NCBI GenBank assembly: GCA_024114885.1
Contig: CP099423.1
Location: 1,116,001-1,180,000, forward strand
Length of the DNA stretch: 64,000 bases
From: Septoria linicola
Lineage: Eukaryota > Ascomycota > Dothideomycetes > Mycosphaerellales > Mycosphaerellaceae
Reading direction: 5' to 3'
Shown one piece after another: positions 1 to 13,020 of this stretch. The stretch's first letter is position 1, and each line of letters opens with the position of its first letter. Both the position numbers and the translations under genes were made by a program. The notes under the pieces were generated by a model that was given only the letters and a program-made list of their open reading frames with translations, was not told the origin of the DNA and ran no database searches.

Positions 1-3000
1 TCACTTACTACTTCTTTATAGTTCCTTAGGATTAGAACCTCCTATTTATATATTCCTACTTCTTTAGTAGCTGAGAATGTAATCTCTTTAACTTCCTCTA
101 AGAATTCTAGGTCCTATAGGATGCCTAGGTTAATAGAGCTTATAGCTAAGAAGAAAGCCTAATACTCTAGGAGCATTTCCTTGTCTAGCTAACTATTCTA
201 ATCTAGCTTAAGCCTGATTAGCTTCAGCTTCTAGTCAAATCTATTAAGTTCTTAGGATGCTTTCCTCTTTCTAAGAGTTTACCTTAGGGCTGTCTACTCC
301 TAATCTACCTCTATAGTTTCTTAGGCAGAATTCTTAGATTCTTTCTTAACTTTCCCTTAGTCTAGGAATTTTCTATACTCTCCTATATCTTCTAGTAGAG
401 GTAGAAGTTATATAAAGAGTTTCTTTCCTTCCTAAACCTATACTAATAGCTAAGGGGGAGGAGGCTTCTACTAGCCTAGACTAGGAGCACCTAGGGTACT
501 CCTACTAGCTTGTAGAGTAGGCTAGCTAATAGTTCTTAGCCTTCTAATAGGTCTTCTTTCTAGAGCTGAACTAGGGAGATTCTTGATCTTAATATTCAAG
601 TCTAATTCTCTACCTAGCTTATCTTTAAAGAAGATTATATTAGTATACTACTTAATAGCCTTTATATCTAGCTCCTAGAACTTCTATACCTTTACTATAT
701 TGTTATAGTATCTAACAAACATAGTATCCTTTCCTCTATTTATTAGTTTGTTACTCCTTACCTACTAAGGCTATGCTCTTGTATCTATATATACTACAGC
801 TCTATATCCCTATACCTTAAGGTGAGAGACTATTAGTTTGATCCTATTAAAAGCTTTATTAGGTAAGAGCTTGAATCCCTTAATATCAGGTCTATTTAGA
901 AGCTTGTTCCTTATATATACCTATACTTTAAGGGCTTCTAGCTAAAACTTAATAGGTATCTTACTTTCTTCAAGTATTGCTCTAATAGAGGCCTCTAATG
1001 TTTAGATAGACCTCTTAACTACTCTATTCTGGAGTGAATTATAGGCCTTAGTTAGCTTAAGAGTAATTCCAAAGTCCTTCTCCTACTATTTGATCAAAGT
1101 AGTAATCTCTCTAGCATTGTTAGCCCTTATAGACTTAAGGAGTACTACTAACTGCCTTTCTACCTTAATCCTCTAGTTCTAAAGAGTAGTTAGTGCATCT
1201 GATCTAGCCTTGAGTAGAAATGCCTATTTCTTTCTTAAGAAGTTATTAACAATCTCAAGCTACTATATAAAACCTTTTACTAATAATAGTAATAGTCTAT
1301 AGATATCCACTAATACAAGGGCTAGTCTTTCAGGTCTTCTCTTAACAGACTTACCTAGGTATTTCTTTATCTTACCTATTATATAGATCCTATACTTATA
1401 CTCTTCCTAGTTAGGGATTAGAATTCTTTCCTTTAGGTTAGTAACTTTATAAAGGTTTAAGAGTAACCCTCTTCCAAAGTATGCAAATCTTCTATACTAT
1501 AGCTCCTACTATTTTAGATCCTTCTCTAATAGGGCAGTATAGGCATTATTAACCTCTATAGGATTATATAGTAAGTAATATAACTTTTCCTATAGGAGAG
1601 GTGATATCTTACTAACAAATAGAACACCTCTAACTAGCTTGGTCTTTATAACTGTTTAGCTATCTAGGGAGGTAAGAGTGAAATCAGGCTTCTAGACTCT
1701 AAATTGCTTACTAAACTAATCCTATAATATAAGATTTACTCTAAGATTAGGAACAAATAGTACCCTATCAAGTAGAACTTCTCCTCCTAAGATTCCCTTT
1801 ATCTATACTAGTCTAGAGTAGGTTGTATAGAGGTATCCTCCTCCTACCTTGATCTATACTTTCTTCCTTAGTAGCTTTACTAATCTGAAGAAGGACAGTT
1901 AGTTAGTTATATAGGATGAGGTATAGGAATCTAAGAGCTATTCTTAGAGTAATAACTTGCCTTTGGCCTTAATTATAGAATAGGCCAACTTATCTTAGTT
2001 ATTATCTTCTAATAGGGAATTATTATTACTTCTAGAACTAGAGTAAGTTCTAGAATTAGAACTAGAACTAGACTCCTAGGCTAAAAATCCTTTCTTTGGA
2101 AGCTTTCTAGACTTTTCTATCCTTTGAAGCTACTTGCCTATTTTCTAGATAACCTTCTTCAGCTTATTATATAATAATGACTTGTAGACAGCTTTCTTAA
2201 TATATCTAGCATTCCTTAGTAAAGAGGATCTTCTAACCCTCTCTCTAAGGAATGATCCCTAAGGGTCCTTCTAGTTCTTAGTACTATTTCTCTACTAGGA
2301 CAGTTTCTTAGTAGTAGGGAGGTTAGGATAATCCTTCAACTAGTGCTTCCCTTTCTTATAGAGCTGGCACATTAGTAGGGACTTTCCTTAGTAGGGCTGC
2401 CTAGAATAGAATATAGCTAGACCTATATCTATCTTGTCTAGATTGTCTCTTACCTCTTAGGACTTAAGTAGAAGGAGAATAGTGTCTATATCCAAGGATA
2501 GTTAGGTTATAATAGCATCCTTAGCTGCTTAGTATAATATAGGTAGGGACTATAGGAGATATTTCAGCCTTTTCTCTTAGCTCTAGTAGTAGGCTTCCTA
2601 AGGATCAATCTTAGTAATCCTCTTGCCTAGGCCTCCAAGGTGTCTCTATACTTCCCTGATTGTCTTATTAGGTAATATCCTAAATATGACAAACTGCTTA
2701 ATCAGACCTATAGTATAGGACTTCAGGACTCTGTTATACTTATTCTAGAGAATCACCTACATCTTAGCTGCTAGTATAGTAACATACTGTGTCTCTAGCT
2801 CTATCTCATTATCTTTACTAATACTACATCTGATACTAAACCTATATACTACATTGTCTTTTAAGAAGTGTTGATTCTAAGTGACATGCATCTAAAGACT
2901 AGTGTCCTACTAAACTATGTATAGGTTCCCTCTAATAATTAGTTAGCTAATTGCCTAGAACTAGTCCTTTCCTTCTAGCTTATCTGTCTATAGCTTAAAC

Positions 3001-3496
3001 TATTTCTTCTAGTTAGTTCTGTCTAGGATTGGAATCCTTTAGCTCTTCTTGTCCTCTTGGTCTATTATAGAAATAGGTGAATAGAATAAATGATTAGTAG
3101 AATGCTTCAGACTAGCTAAGGATTCTAGAGAAGAGTAATTTCTTATAGTAGGGAGACTAGCTCTAAGGGACAGGGATTCCTCGTATTTAGGAAATTACTA
3201 AGACTTAGATCTTTCTCTCTTAGCAGAGTTTCTATTACTAGGTAGTAGGAAGGCTAAGTGGCCTCTTCTGACTCTAGTGATACTAGGTGCAATAGTAGAG
3301 AACTAGGCAGGTATTAACAAAGTAGAAACATACTACTATCTTATAGAGATCTTTACTAACTTGTATACTACTAGGTGCAAACTAGCTTCGTTAGTAATAC
3401 AGTTAGGGAAACTTCTAGGCCCTAAATGTTTTCTATAAACTACAAGGGATACAAGTAACCTATACTAATATAGGTTGCTCCTATTTAGTATATAAA

Positions 3497-3511
3497 CCCG
3501 GGCTCATAACC
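3497..3511 (-). other. Copia primer binding site resembling an initiator tRNA-Met anticodon arm
   Basis: Immediately inside the 5' LTR the plus strand reads CCCGGGCTCATAACC. GGGCTCATAACC is the anticodon stem-loop sequence of fungal initiator tRNA-Met, so the minus (element) strand is complementary to that arm rather than to a tRNA 3' CCA end. Drosophila copia is known to prime from a tRNA-iMet half-molecule cut in the anticodon loop, and this looks like the same mechanism. Copy 2 has the same site at 30,012-30,026 with two transition differences. Confidence 0.7.
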
Positions 3512-3789
3512 TATTAAAAGTAGAGAGCGTTTATAGATACTATACAATGTTAAGGAGGGTATAGCGTAGTAAAGAAGAATAGGGGATCAATCTTGAACTG
3601 ACTTATATATATAGTATAGTAGTAATATGCTAGGAACTAAATACAAAGTTGATTAAGTTAGTTATCTAAGAAGAGAAGAGAGAGAAGCAAGATATACCTC
3701 TTGCTAAGCCTCAGGTAGATGCCTTAGGCATCTAGAACTATACTTAGAAGTCTATATCTAGACTGACTATCTAGGATGTATTCTTAACA
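3512..3789 (-). repeat. Copia 5' LTR (copy 1)
   Basis: This 278-bp LTR starts TATTAAAAG and ends CTTAACA. The same length and ends are seen in both LTRs of the complete copy (24,006-24,283 and 30,027-30,304). The terminal TG of the retroelement consensus appears here as TA, which fits a G-to-A change at TpG. Confidence 0.88.
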
Positions 3790-6700
3790 CTCTCCCTTTC
3801 TTCTTAAGTTATTACTAATAGCTTACTAATAAAGATCTATAGGTACTTATATCTAGGTAGAAGGCCTAGTTCTATAACCTTCTCTATTAGTAGCGGTACT
3901 TCTTCTAGTTTAACCTAATCTAGAACTAGCTTTAGGTTCTCTTATAGAAAGGTATATTTCTTAAGGTCTATTCTCTTATAGATATACTCTCGTTTAGAGC
4001 TATCTAGTTCCTTAAGCTTATACGATATACCTCTCTATAATACTTTAGATACTCTAAAAAGGCCTTCCTACCTAAACGTAAGTTTATAGGAGAAGCTAGT
4101 TTTTAACTTAGAGTAGTATACTAATACGAGATCTTTTTTCTTTAGTATAGTAAGATCCGTATAGCGATATTTATCGAAGTACGCCTTATTCTATTCTTAG
4201 AGACGCTATTAACGTAGTCGTCCTTCTTCTATAGTCGTTTCTATAGCTTCTAGGGCTTGAGCTCGAATCGTAAGAAGCTCTACTCTAGTCTTAACCTTAC
4301 TCTAATCTATAATCTAGAAGGTACGGTGTTCTAGCTCGATTAGTAGTACTACGTTACGCCTAATTATTACCTCTAATAGTATTAGACTAGTAGTAGAGAC
4401 TATTATCGTTCTCTCTACCTATAGAACCGCTAGAATATAGTTACGAATCGTATAAAGGCCGCCGTTAGAGAGCTTTAAGTAAGCGTCTAATATTGTCTTA
4501 TAGCCGACTTTAACGATAGCGTTAGACTAAGAGTAGTACGGCGAAATATTAATACGTTTAATACTATACGATAGTAGTAGCTTCTCTACTTCGCTAAGGT
4601 TAGTCTTATAGTTGTCGAGGATAACTTCTATAGTAGCACCCTACTAGTAAAAGATCTCTTCCTATATAAACCTTACTATCTATACTAAGGAGATACTCTT
4701 TACTAGGTACTAGAATATATATACTTCCGGCTAGCGCGATAGAGATTCGCGTATAACTATTAACGAACAGTTCTTCGAGATATATAAGCCGTCGATATAC
4801 TACCTCTAGCCGACTATAACTTGGAGCGGGATCTATAGTTCTCTAGGTACCTGTCTCTTATACCGAAGACTATAAATAGTATACTACCGAATAGTAAGCG
4901 AAATCTAAGCCTAAACTCTATCCTACTACTATCGTTTCTAGATAAGATTATACGTCTATTTAGCGCTACGATAACTATTCTTATAATAGTATACCTTAAT
5001 AATACGAGCTCGTGCTTTAGGTTTATCGACAACTCGCTATAGAGGTCTAGCTACTCGCTCTTAGCGCTAGAGCTAGTTATTCTTAATATAAAACAGCCGA
5101 CACTTCTTCCTTAACCGCTTATACTCGTTATTAGAAACTCTCTTAGGTCTTTATATTCGTATAAGTACGAAAGCGATATTTATTAACTCCTAAGAGTAGA
5201 TCCTATTAATTATAGGTAGCTCGCCCTAAATCACCTATATAGAGAAAGCGTTAACGTAAAAGATATCGAAGAATTACTCGTTAATTATTAGATCTACGTC
5301 TTCTTCCTATTCTATAGCCTCTATATCTTTAGGCGTAATAGGCTTCCTTAATAACGAATCCGGAGCTATATACTTCTTACTAGGAACATATATAACGTTA
5401 AAGTCGAAGAGGTAGATCTATACTAGCTAGTACGTTATTACTATATTTAGTAAATTAGAGGTAGCTTTATTAAGCTAGTAAACAAGAGTATTTGTATTAA
5501 TCTCTAGTTAGAAGTATACTCCGAATAGCTATAGTTTTAGCTTCTTTAATACCTTTAGTATACTAAGGTATTCGCGCTTTCTAGTATCGTACTTAACCTC
5601 TACTAGGTTAAATAGGCCGGACTTATATCGAACTAGATAGTAGAGAAGTAGCTCGTCTCGATTATATTAGGAAAGCGTATATCCCTAACCTTTACTACTC
5701 GAATCTATATCTACGATAATAAGTCCTACTCCTTCTCTAAAGTTAAGAGTAACTAGGGCTAGGGCTGAAACTAGTACCTTTAAGACGACGTCTTTAGCTA
5801 GTTAGTGTTTAGTAGTCTATTAAAACTTAGTATCCTTCTATAAGAGTTTAAATAGTAGAGTAAGGATAATCGTAAAACCTTTAACCTAGACGTAGTAGTA
5901 CGTAACTACGCTAAGGAAGATTCGAACCTCCTTCTAATTCTCTAGCGTCGGCTATTTCTTAATCTTCACTACTCTCGCGAAGTCTAGATAGCGACTATTA
6001 ATACTAGTAAGGTAGCTAACGATTACTAACTGTTCGTAATAGAGCTATAGCTTATTAAAAGCTACTATTATATTAGCTCGTTCTATGTTATAGAGAACGT
6101 CGTCTATAGCTATAATATATTTAATAACGTAACAGTAGAGGCTAGGTTTAACCTTTTTACTATCGTACTTCGTCTTAGGCCCTTTAATACCGATATTATT
6201 AAGGAACGGCTATATCTTATACGAGATATGCTCTATAAGCACTTAATTAATAATACGAACGGCCTAGGTAATAGAATTCGTAGCTCCTTACGGTAACGTA
6301 GTCTACCGTAATAGGCCTAGTAGTAAATTAAAGCCTATAAGGTCTCTATATAATTTATCGAGTAGGATTTAGTTATATCTAGAGAAGATATTAACTAACG
6401 AGGCTAGCGCGTAACCGGTAAAGTCCTTAGAGAAACCCTTAGCGTCGGGTAGTAAGTTCGAATCTCTTATAGTAACTTAATTAAACTTCTAAGCTACGTT
6501 AATTAACTAATACTTCTTTAGCTTACCTACCTCTATCTTCTTACTAATAAGGAAGTATAGGTTTCGATAGGCACCGTAGTATAGCTTAAGAGTTCTAGCT
6601 TAGATTCGTTGTCTTAGTATATCCTCTACGATATATCGTAGAGATAGGTTTAGCTTGAAGCCTAGATACTACTATAGCTCGTAAGGAACTGTCTAAATCT

Positions 6701-9700
6701 TCTATAGTAGAGTAATATTAGGATTGATTCGGCCTAAATACGTAAAGTCCTACGTAAAGGTAGCTTCTTAATTCCTTAGTATATAGTATAATAAATCTAG
6801 CTCCTTTAGTAGTAGTTCTATACTAGGTTTGAACTTTATAAGCCGTTCGAGTATAAGACGTAATCTAGGCTCGATCGTCGAGAACCTCTTAGTTAGGTAC
6901 TTACTATCGTAAGGTCTAGTACTAGGTAGTATAGCCGCTTCCTTCTTAATATAAGTCCGTCGCTAGTCCTTTAGTCCGCTAGGGTTTAAGCTATTAGTTA
7001 TAGTAATATCGGTATTTACTAGTTTAATCTTATTAGTAACTCGCTTATAAAGAGTATAGGCGCTAATATAATTATCTAGCTTCTACTACCCTATAGCTTC
7101 TTTATTACAAGCTCTCTCCGCTACTATATTAATAGCGGCTAAGATAACGTACGTCTCTTCGCTAAGCTCGTCGTCTACTTTATCGGAAATGACCTCGTCG
7201 TAGAGTCTAGGTTCTTAGACAGCTAGCTCCGCCTCTCTAAGCTTCGTATAGGTAATAATCAAGTATTCGCCTCTATAATTCGAACTCTAGCTCGATAGAG
7301 ATACTAGTATAGTATCTTTAAAACTATACCTAATACCCTAGTATAAGTCTCGCTCGCTAGTATAAGCTAGCTTAGCTTCGCTAGTAGCTAGTAGAAGCTT
7401 CTTAAGTCGACTATTTTAGCTGAATTTAGCGATATTACCTTCGATAGCCGCTACTACGAGATAGTTATACTATGTTTAAGTCTAGCTATAATTAATCTGT
7501 CTTAATAGTTCGAGCTACTATCGTAGAGAGGTACTTTGTCTAATTAAGTCTACTATAAAATAGTCTCTAAAGTAAATTGCCTTTATATACGATAACTACT
7601 ACGTAAGGTAGTTAAAGACTTAATTCTCTAGGAGTTTAGGGCTATTAGTAACTATAAACGAACACTAGTACTAATCGCTTATCTATCTATACTACTAGTA
7701 TAGTTTAAAGTATAGTATAGGAGGTATAACGTAATTATCGTTTAAAAAGGTAACTATAGAACGTTCTACTAGCTAACCTCCCTAAGTAGAGTTTTTACTT
7801 CTAACTACTAAACCTTATACGGAAAGGGTAGTAGAAGCTTGAAAAGCTTGTAATCCCTCTCCCTACTCCTCGCTATTATAAGATCTAGAGTCCCTAATAG
7901 TATACTCTATGTTCTTTAGCTAATAATTACTAAAAGTTAGAGTTTAGACGCTAACTTCTATCGAATCTTAACGCGATATACGTGTTAGAGCTTCTACTAT
8001 ACTCGTGCCGTCGACTAGAGCTAGTTCCTCGGTACTCTAGCTTTTCCTAGGACCTATTCTATAGTTCGTATATTACTATAGCTATTAAAGCTAGTAAATA
8101 TAATAATATAGCTGTCTAGAGTACTAATTAAGCCCTCCTAAGAGCTATTATCGTAGTTCTTAGAAGCTAGGCGTACTTACCGCGCCTATAGTCGGCTAAG
8201 CAAGATTAGGCCGTTCGCTAGTAAGACTAGAAATAGTATCGTAACTCTTACGCTAAAGGTATCGATTAATACCTCTAAGTAGTACCTAATAAAAGTAACC
8301 TTACCTCTAACTCCTCCTATAGTAATATTACTAAGAGAGGTTATACTAACTTGAAGCTTTCGAACGTGTTCGATTAGTATAATTATTAACTTAGCTCTCT
8401 CGTCGATTAAAGACTTATAAGCTATTATTCGAGAGCCGTACTTTGTAGGCACGTAGATACTTAGAACAATTTAATAGATATTATTAAATAATAGAAGGAT
8501 ATTATTAGTCCGCTCGTAAAGCTTAGAAGCGGACCTAGGTTTCACTATATTAATCGCTATAGTAGTAACCTAGAAGGCCTTAATATTAGTCGCTAAGACA
8601 GCTTTTATTAGCTCCTTCTCTACCTACTCGCTAAAGGCTTTAGATAGTAAGGAATATACGCTAATCTTAGCTCTACTACCTCTATTCGTACGCTTCTTTA
8701 TATAGAGCTTATTAAGCTTCTTATATAGATCCGTGTCGTTTAGAACACGACTCTATAAGGAATACGACGCTCGCTCGCTATAGAGAATAATCTCTACTAA
8801 GCTTAACTAGACCTTAGATTCGAGTATTTTATCTATCTAGAAGACGTTAGCGTTATTATTAGTATATATAGCTCGAAGGTAGTTATCTATACGCTTAGTC
8901 TTTAGAGGCTCCTTAGCCTTCTTACGCTTCTAAGTATACGTAGGAGCGACTAGAACTAGTAGACCGTTTAGGTAGTCGTATATCTACTTATCCTCGATCT
9001 TATCGTTATTACGTCTCTAAGTTTAAGAATCCTCTAACTCCTCTATATCCGTAAGGTAAGAAGCTAGCTAGTTTTTATCTTTAACCTCTTTAATACGAGA
9101 GTAACGATAAGCGCGGGTTCTTATAGCTATAGCCTAGGTCGTAATCCGCTTCTATACTCCTATTAGCTATCCTCCGACTAGACAAGAAGGGTTTAGGTTC
9201 TGCTTTGTCTTTACGCTATCTCTAGCTACGTAGACGCTAATTAGATCGTCCTAATCCTCCTATATAATAGAAGCGACTTAACTAATATTAATAGGACCGT
9301 CGATACTAGCTACCTTGTTCGCTATCCTCTACTAGCTCGCTCTTAGCGTTAATAAACGATCTATATTTTCAAGATTAATCTTCTCGTAGCGCTACTCTAA
9401 TACTCCTATTAATACGAATAGCTTTAGTAGTTCCTTATCCTAGTAGTACTATATCTTTTCCGTACCTAGGCGAGGTATTCTATAGTATATAATACTAGTC
9501 TTTAGATCTCTATATATTAAGCTCTTAGTCTCGAACTACTATAGGTACTCGTAGTTTACGGCTATATAGCCTTCGAGCCTATATATCTAATAACCTAAAA
9601 TCTTTAGAGCGATTACTACGTAGGCCTTAATTATTAACCCGTTATCTATCGTAGCTAAGTTAATCGAAATCTCCTAGCTATAAGTAGGCCTTAGAATATA

Positions 9701-10870
9701 TAGATAGTCGTGATCGTAAGACTTCGCCTACTATCCTATCGACAAGCGTAGCGGCTATAGGCCTTCTTCTTTAAGTCGACGAATCGTAGCGATTATAAGG
9801 TCTTATATACTAGCGGTAATATTATCGACGGTTACCGGCTTACGGCCTTTATAGACTACCGTTTCTCTAGCCTTGAACTTAGAGTTTAGTCTTAGAGCGG
9901 ACTTCTTTACTACTTCGTATAACTACTAGACGTCTCTACCGCCTTCGTTATATACTTCTAATTTAAAGTCCTTATTACTATTAATCTAACGCTAGGCTAT
10001 CTTTAAGAGCTTACTATAATCTAAGTCCTTATTATTAAGATCTAACCTAAGATAGGCCTAGAGTCTCTTACCGAAACGAAATAGAAGGCCTCGTACGAAT
10101 AGAAGAGTACGAGAACGCTCGTCTATATACGAAGTAGGTATAGTATTAGAGTAGAGTATAAACTGCCTTAAGTACTCTAAGAGATTATTATCCTTACTAC
10201 GGTTAACCTTATAAAGGTTTTCTATATAGCGGCGGTTTCTAAGTATATATATATTATTATACTTTCGGTATTCCTTAATAATCGACTCTTTAAACTTAGC
10301 GTAGTCTCGGTCGTAGAAACTATTAAGGCGCTAGTATCGTCTACGTTAGATAACCGTGACCTAAGTAAGTAACTTCTTATAAAGCTGTTTATTATTATTA
10401 ATAAGTAGAATAGAGTAGTTACTATATAGCGCTTTAAAACGCTTAATATACTCGGTTACGTTCTTCCTATTAAAGAAGGGATTCTAGTCCGAGCTAGGTA
10501 GTAGCGGAACCTAAGCGACAATTACCTTCTAGCTTTAGGTTACTTAGATAGTCTCTATAAGTAGCTAGAACTACGTTATAGATAGTCTACCTCCTAAGTT
10601 CGGTTCTTAAAAGATATTAGTATTAGGGTTAAGGTTAGTACCTCCTTAGTCCTCCGCTTCTATAGACATATCGTTGTCTAGTAGAGGGAATAAAGTAAAA
10701 GTAGGTAGTAGTTTTACTAGTAATCTTCGAATTTGCTTATTAAGCTAGTTAGATAAGCTACTCTCTAGTGTTTTAGGCCGGCTAGTAGATACTAATTCAC
10801 TTATAGAGCTTGTTCGAAGGTATTCTAAGAGTATGTTATACTCTCCTTAATCAAGTTTTTAAATAAAATA
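3790..10870 (-). mobile_element. Ty3/Gypsy retrotransposon, copy 1, coding interior
   Basis: This is a degenerate Gypsy-type polyprotein on the minus strand. Reading leftward, a gag-like segment lies at about 10,860-8,900, with translated stretches such as YIENLYKVNRS and IDERSRTLLFVRGLL. The reverse transcriptase/RNase H region is at about 6,900-5,400; YIIAIDDVLYNIERA and DFARVVKIK near 6,150-5,950 match the segment after the RT core in fungal Gypsy elements, and DSSSKG-GYTLS near 5,700 is RNase H. The integrase is at about 5,050-3,950, including SKVKTRVELL. Many stops appear as TAG or TAA where CAG, CAA or TGG is expected. Open stretches of 72 and 88 codons (4,814-5,032 and 8,186-8,452) are chance survivors of this decay. 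The left end is cut by Copia copy 1. Confidence 0.85.
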
Positions 10871-11888
10871 TAGTTATCGTTTAAAATAATAACTAAAAAA
10901 CAAGAGTCTAAAATTTTCCTAGCCGTCTAAAGATAAACGTTAAACTTTTTATTATAATATTAGAGCTATATTAATTGTGCCTAATAAGCGAAGGTATATC
11001 GTATCGTATAGTTCGACCGTTTATAGCTAGGCGCGTCCGTCTTACTTATTTAGGTAATTCGCTAAGTAACTATAGTAGTATAACATTACGTTAGCCTATA
11101 CTATATACTAGGTCCGAGGCCTTAGACGTAATTAGTATCCTTAGCTAAACGATTAGCGTCTAACGCCGTACTAGAGCTTATTCTAAGCGATTCGTATACT
11201 AGAGGATACGAGATTACCTAGACAGGTCTAGCCTATCCTATAGCCTCTACGCTATTCGAATAAGAGCGTTTTCACGCTAAACTAGAGTCTAATCGAAGAC
11301 TATTATAGGTATAGAGACCCCGAGTAAATCTCCGATATAGTAAGTCGCCTTACTATCTATACGACAATTACTAAATAGATCCGTACTAAGAGGTACTAGA
11401 GGTTTATAACTTTTCTAGGTTAGAGCGATATCTATATTCTAGAGGCTTCTATATTATTATAGCCCTTTAAGTCGCCTCTTACGTAGGCTTCTTTTAGGCC
11501 TCTTATTAATGTTTATAGCGCGTTAGTTCTCGCTTTAAGGCTACTATCTACTCTCTACGCTTCTAGTCCTAGTATAAGAGAGAAGAGATAGCTCTACCTT
11601 CGGCTCTATTAATAGATAACAACTACCCTAATACTAACCCCCTAGGCAGGTATAAGAGCGGTCGCTATAGAACAAGACCTGTTTAGAGAGTAATAGTCTT
11701 GTAATACGTTAATTAACTAGTAGTAACGAGCTCAAAATAGTAGTCCTAAGACTAAGAGCCTATACTAGGACTGTAGGACATTAAATTAATCAAGTAGAGT
11801 GAACATTACTATCTTAGAAACGAGCTACTACCTTGCTTTTGTACTAAAACTGCTAAGCACAGTATGTAGGTAGGCCTTTGCCTTACTA
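10871..11888 (-). repeat. Gypsy terminal block, copy 1 (candidate 5' LTR)
   Basis: This block of about 1,018 bp directly precedes the gag region on the element strand. It recurs at 15,547-16,540 (24-bp internal deletion) and at 23,999-24,005 joined to 30,310-31,319. All three end at the same point (CTTACTA) with unrelated sequence beyond, which marks a real element end. The block starts TAGT and ends ACTA, which could be RIP-altered TGGT...ACCA. I could not find a second copy at the pol side of any element, so LTR status is inferred. Confidence 0.55.
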
Positions 11889-12179
11889 GTACCTTAGGCT
11901 TTAGACCCTAAATTCTAGCTCTATATTAAAACCTTATAATTTCGACCTTACGACTATAACTCTAAACAAATATAATATTATTAATATTCTATCGCGTTCT
12001 CGCGCGATATAGTACTTCTAGTTAACTACGACTTCTTTAATTATCTTATATAAGACGCTACTATACTTATACCTAAATAACGCGCTCTTACTAATTAAGT
12101 ATTACGTTCTCCTACTCTATTAGCGTAAATTCAAATAGAGGGAGCTAGTAACTAGCCTTAAGGATAGGCTAATAATCTA
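11889..12179. other. AT-rich spacer between Gypsy copy 1 and the H3-like relic
   Basis: This spacer is about 290 bp with no open frame and no similarity I can see to the other repeats in the window. It may hold the decayed promoter of the H3-like relic that follows, but no promoter element is recognisable. Confidence 0.4.
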
Positions 12180-12931
12180 ATTCTTATCGATATATAAGAT
12201 AGTAATAATAAAGATAATAATAAATACGCGCCTAAAGAGAAGGATAATAAAGACGCGCCTAAAGAGGAGAATAATAAGCCTTCTACTATAAATAGGCCTA
12301 CTACTAGTAGGAAGGGCCTTAGTAGAAAGCGGCCTATTATATAAAAAGCGCCTCGTAAGATAGTAACGAAGAAGAAGAGAAGAGCTAGTCTAAAACTTAC
12401 TATAAAGAAGAAATCCTATATTCTAAAAGTATAGTCGAATACTTAGAACATAGCGCGAGCTAGTAGGCTTTCTAAGAAGGCTCTAGTAGTAAGGAGAGTA
12501 AGGAAGCCTTATCGCTATAAGCTAGGTAGTAAGTTAAAACATAGTTAGTAAACGTAGTCGGTACGCTAATCTACTATAGTTTTAGCCCTATAGGAGATTT
12601 ATATATTTTAGAGGACTAGGGATCTACTTATTAGTAAGCTTCCCTTCTAGCGACTAGTAAGAGAGGTCGCCTACGGCTTTAAGTAGGATCTACGCCTTTA
12701 GGCTACTATACTAGAAGCGTTATAAGAGGTAGTAGAGCTCTATTTAACGAAGGTTTTTAAGAGTATATATCCTTCTATATTACTATTTAGTAGCTTATAC
12801 TAACTTGTATAGATACTAACCTCTACGCTATCTATATAAAGCGAGTTACGATCTAGTAGAAGGATATATAGCTCGTTTAGAGACTACTTCGTATATAGGG
12901 CGTCACGGATAATAAGGGTTATTTAAAGTAG
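12180..12931 (+). pseudogene. Divergent histone H3-like gene relic with two introns
   Basis: Read on the plus strand with TAG/TAA allowed, three segments translate as a histone H3. Exon A (about 12,180-12,528) encodes a long charged tail containing KAPRK, the H3 tail signature, and ends RKPYRYKLG, like H3 KKPHRYKPG. Exon B (12,580-12,762) gives DLLISKLPF-stop-RLVREV, which fits the H3 pattern PFxRLVRE(I/V), then FK-stop-DLRL. Exon C (12,813 onward) gives NTNLYAIYIKRVTI, matching H3 DTNLCAIHAKRVTI. The exons join in frame across two introns with proper signals: 12,529-12,579 (GTAAGT, CTAAT, TAG) and 12,763-12,812 (GTATAT, TACTAAC, TAG). The tail has about 30 extra residues between KAPRK and KPYRY plus an upstream acidic-basic extension. 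Loop 1 has canonical H3 length, unlike CENP-A. At least eight in-frame stops, mostly TAG where H3 has Gln, make it a RIP-type pseudogene. It lies opposite in strand to the flanking Gypsy. The start codon and 3' end are not determined. Confidence 0.8.
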
Positions 12932-13020
12932 TATAGTACTACGTATTATATTTAGCGTAAGGAATAGCGTTTAGGCTACTTCGAGATACCTAGCTACGTA
13001 GTAGAAGCGTAGTATTAAAT
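12932..13020. other. Tail of the H3-like segment up to the 324-bp repeat
   Basis: This short AT-rich stretch joins the H3-like relic to the repeat at 13,021. It could be the decayed 3' end of the H3-like gene; nothing else is recognisable. Confidence 0.3.

Larger units (their letters stand above)
1..3789 (-). mobile_element. Ty1/Copia retrotransposon, copy 1 (partial at window edge)
   Basis: This is a degenerate Copia-type LTR retrotransposon read on the minus strand. Position 1 aligns with 26,516 of the complete copy at 24,006-30,304, so the reverse transcriptase half and one LTR lie outside the window. The part present covers the integrase and gag portions and the 5' LTR (3,512-3,789). Stop codons are frequent in every frame, so the element is dead. 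Against copy 2 the differences I read are mostly C/T and G/A, often at CpA or TpG, as RIP would leave. It abuts Gypsy copy 1 directly at 3,790. Its target duplication cannot be checked because the left end is not in the window. Confidence 0.85.

Noticed and set aside
4814..5032. 72-codon minus-strand open frame
   Set aside because: It lies inside the decayed Gypsy integrase region and is continuous with stop-broken homologous sequence; it is a chance open stretch.
8186..8452. 88-codon minus-strand open frame
   Set aside because: It lies inside the Gypsy copy between gag and RT; the collinear region of copy 3 (near 21,300-21,590) is similar but broken. It is not a separate gene.
12180..12931. 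H3-like relic as a centromeric CENP-A gene, or the island as a centromere
   Set aside because: The segment between REV and DLRL has canonical H3 length, without the loop 1 extension of CENP-A, and KAPRK is an H3 tail motif. An AT-rich repeat nest alone does not show centromere function.
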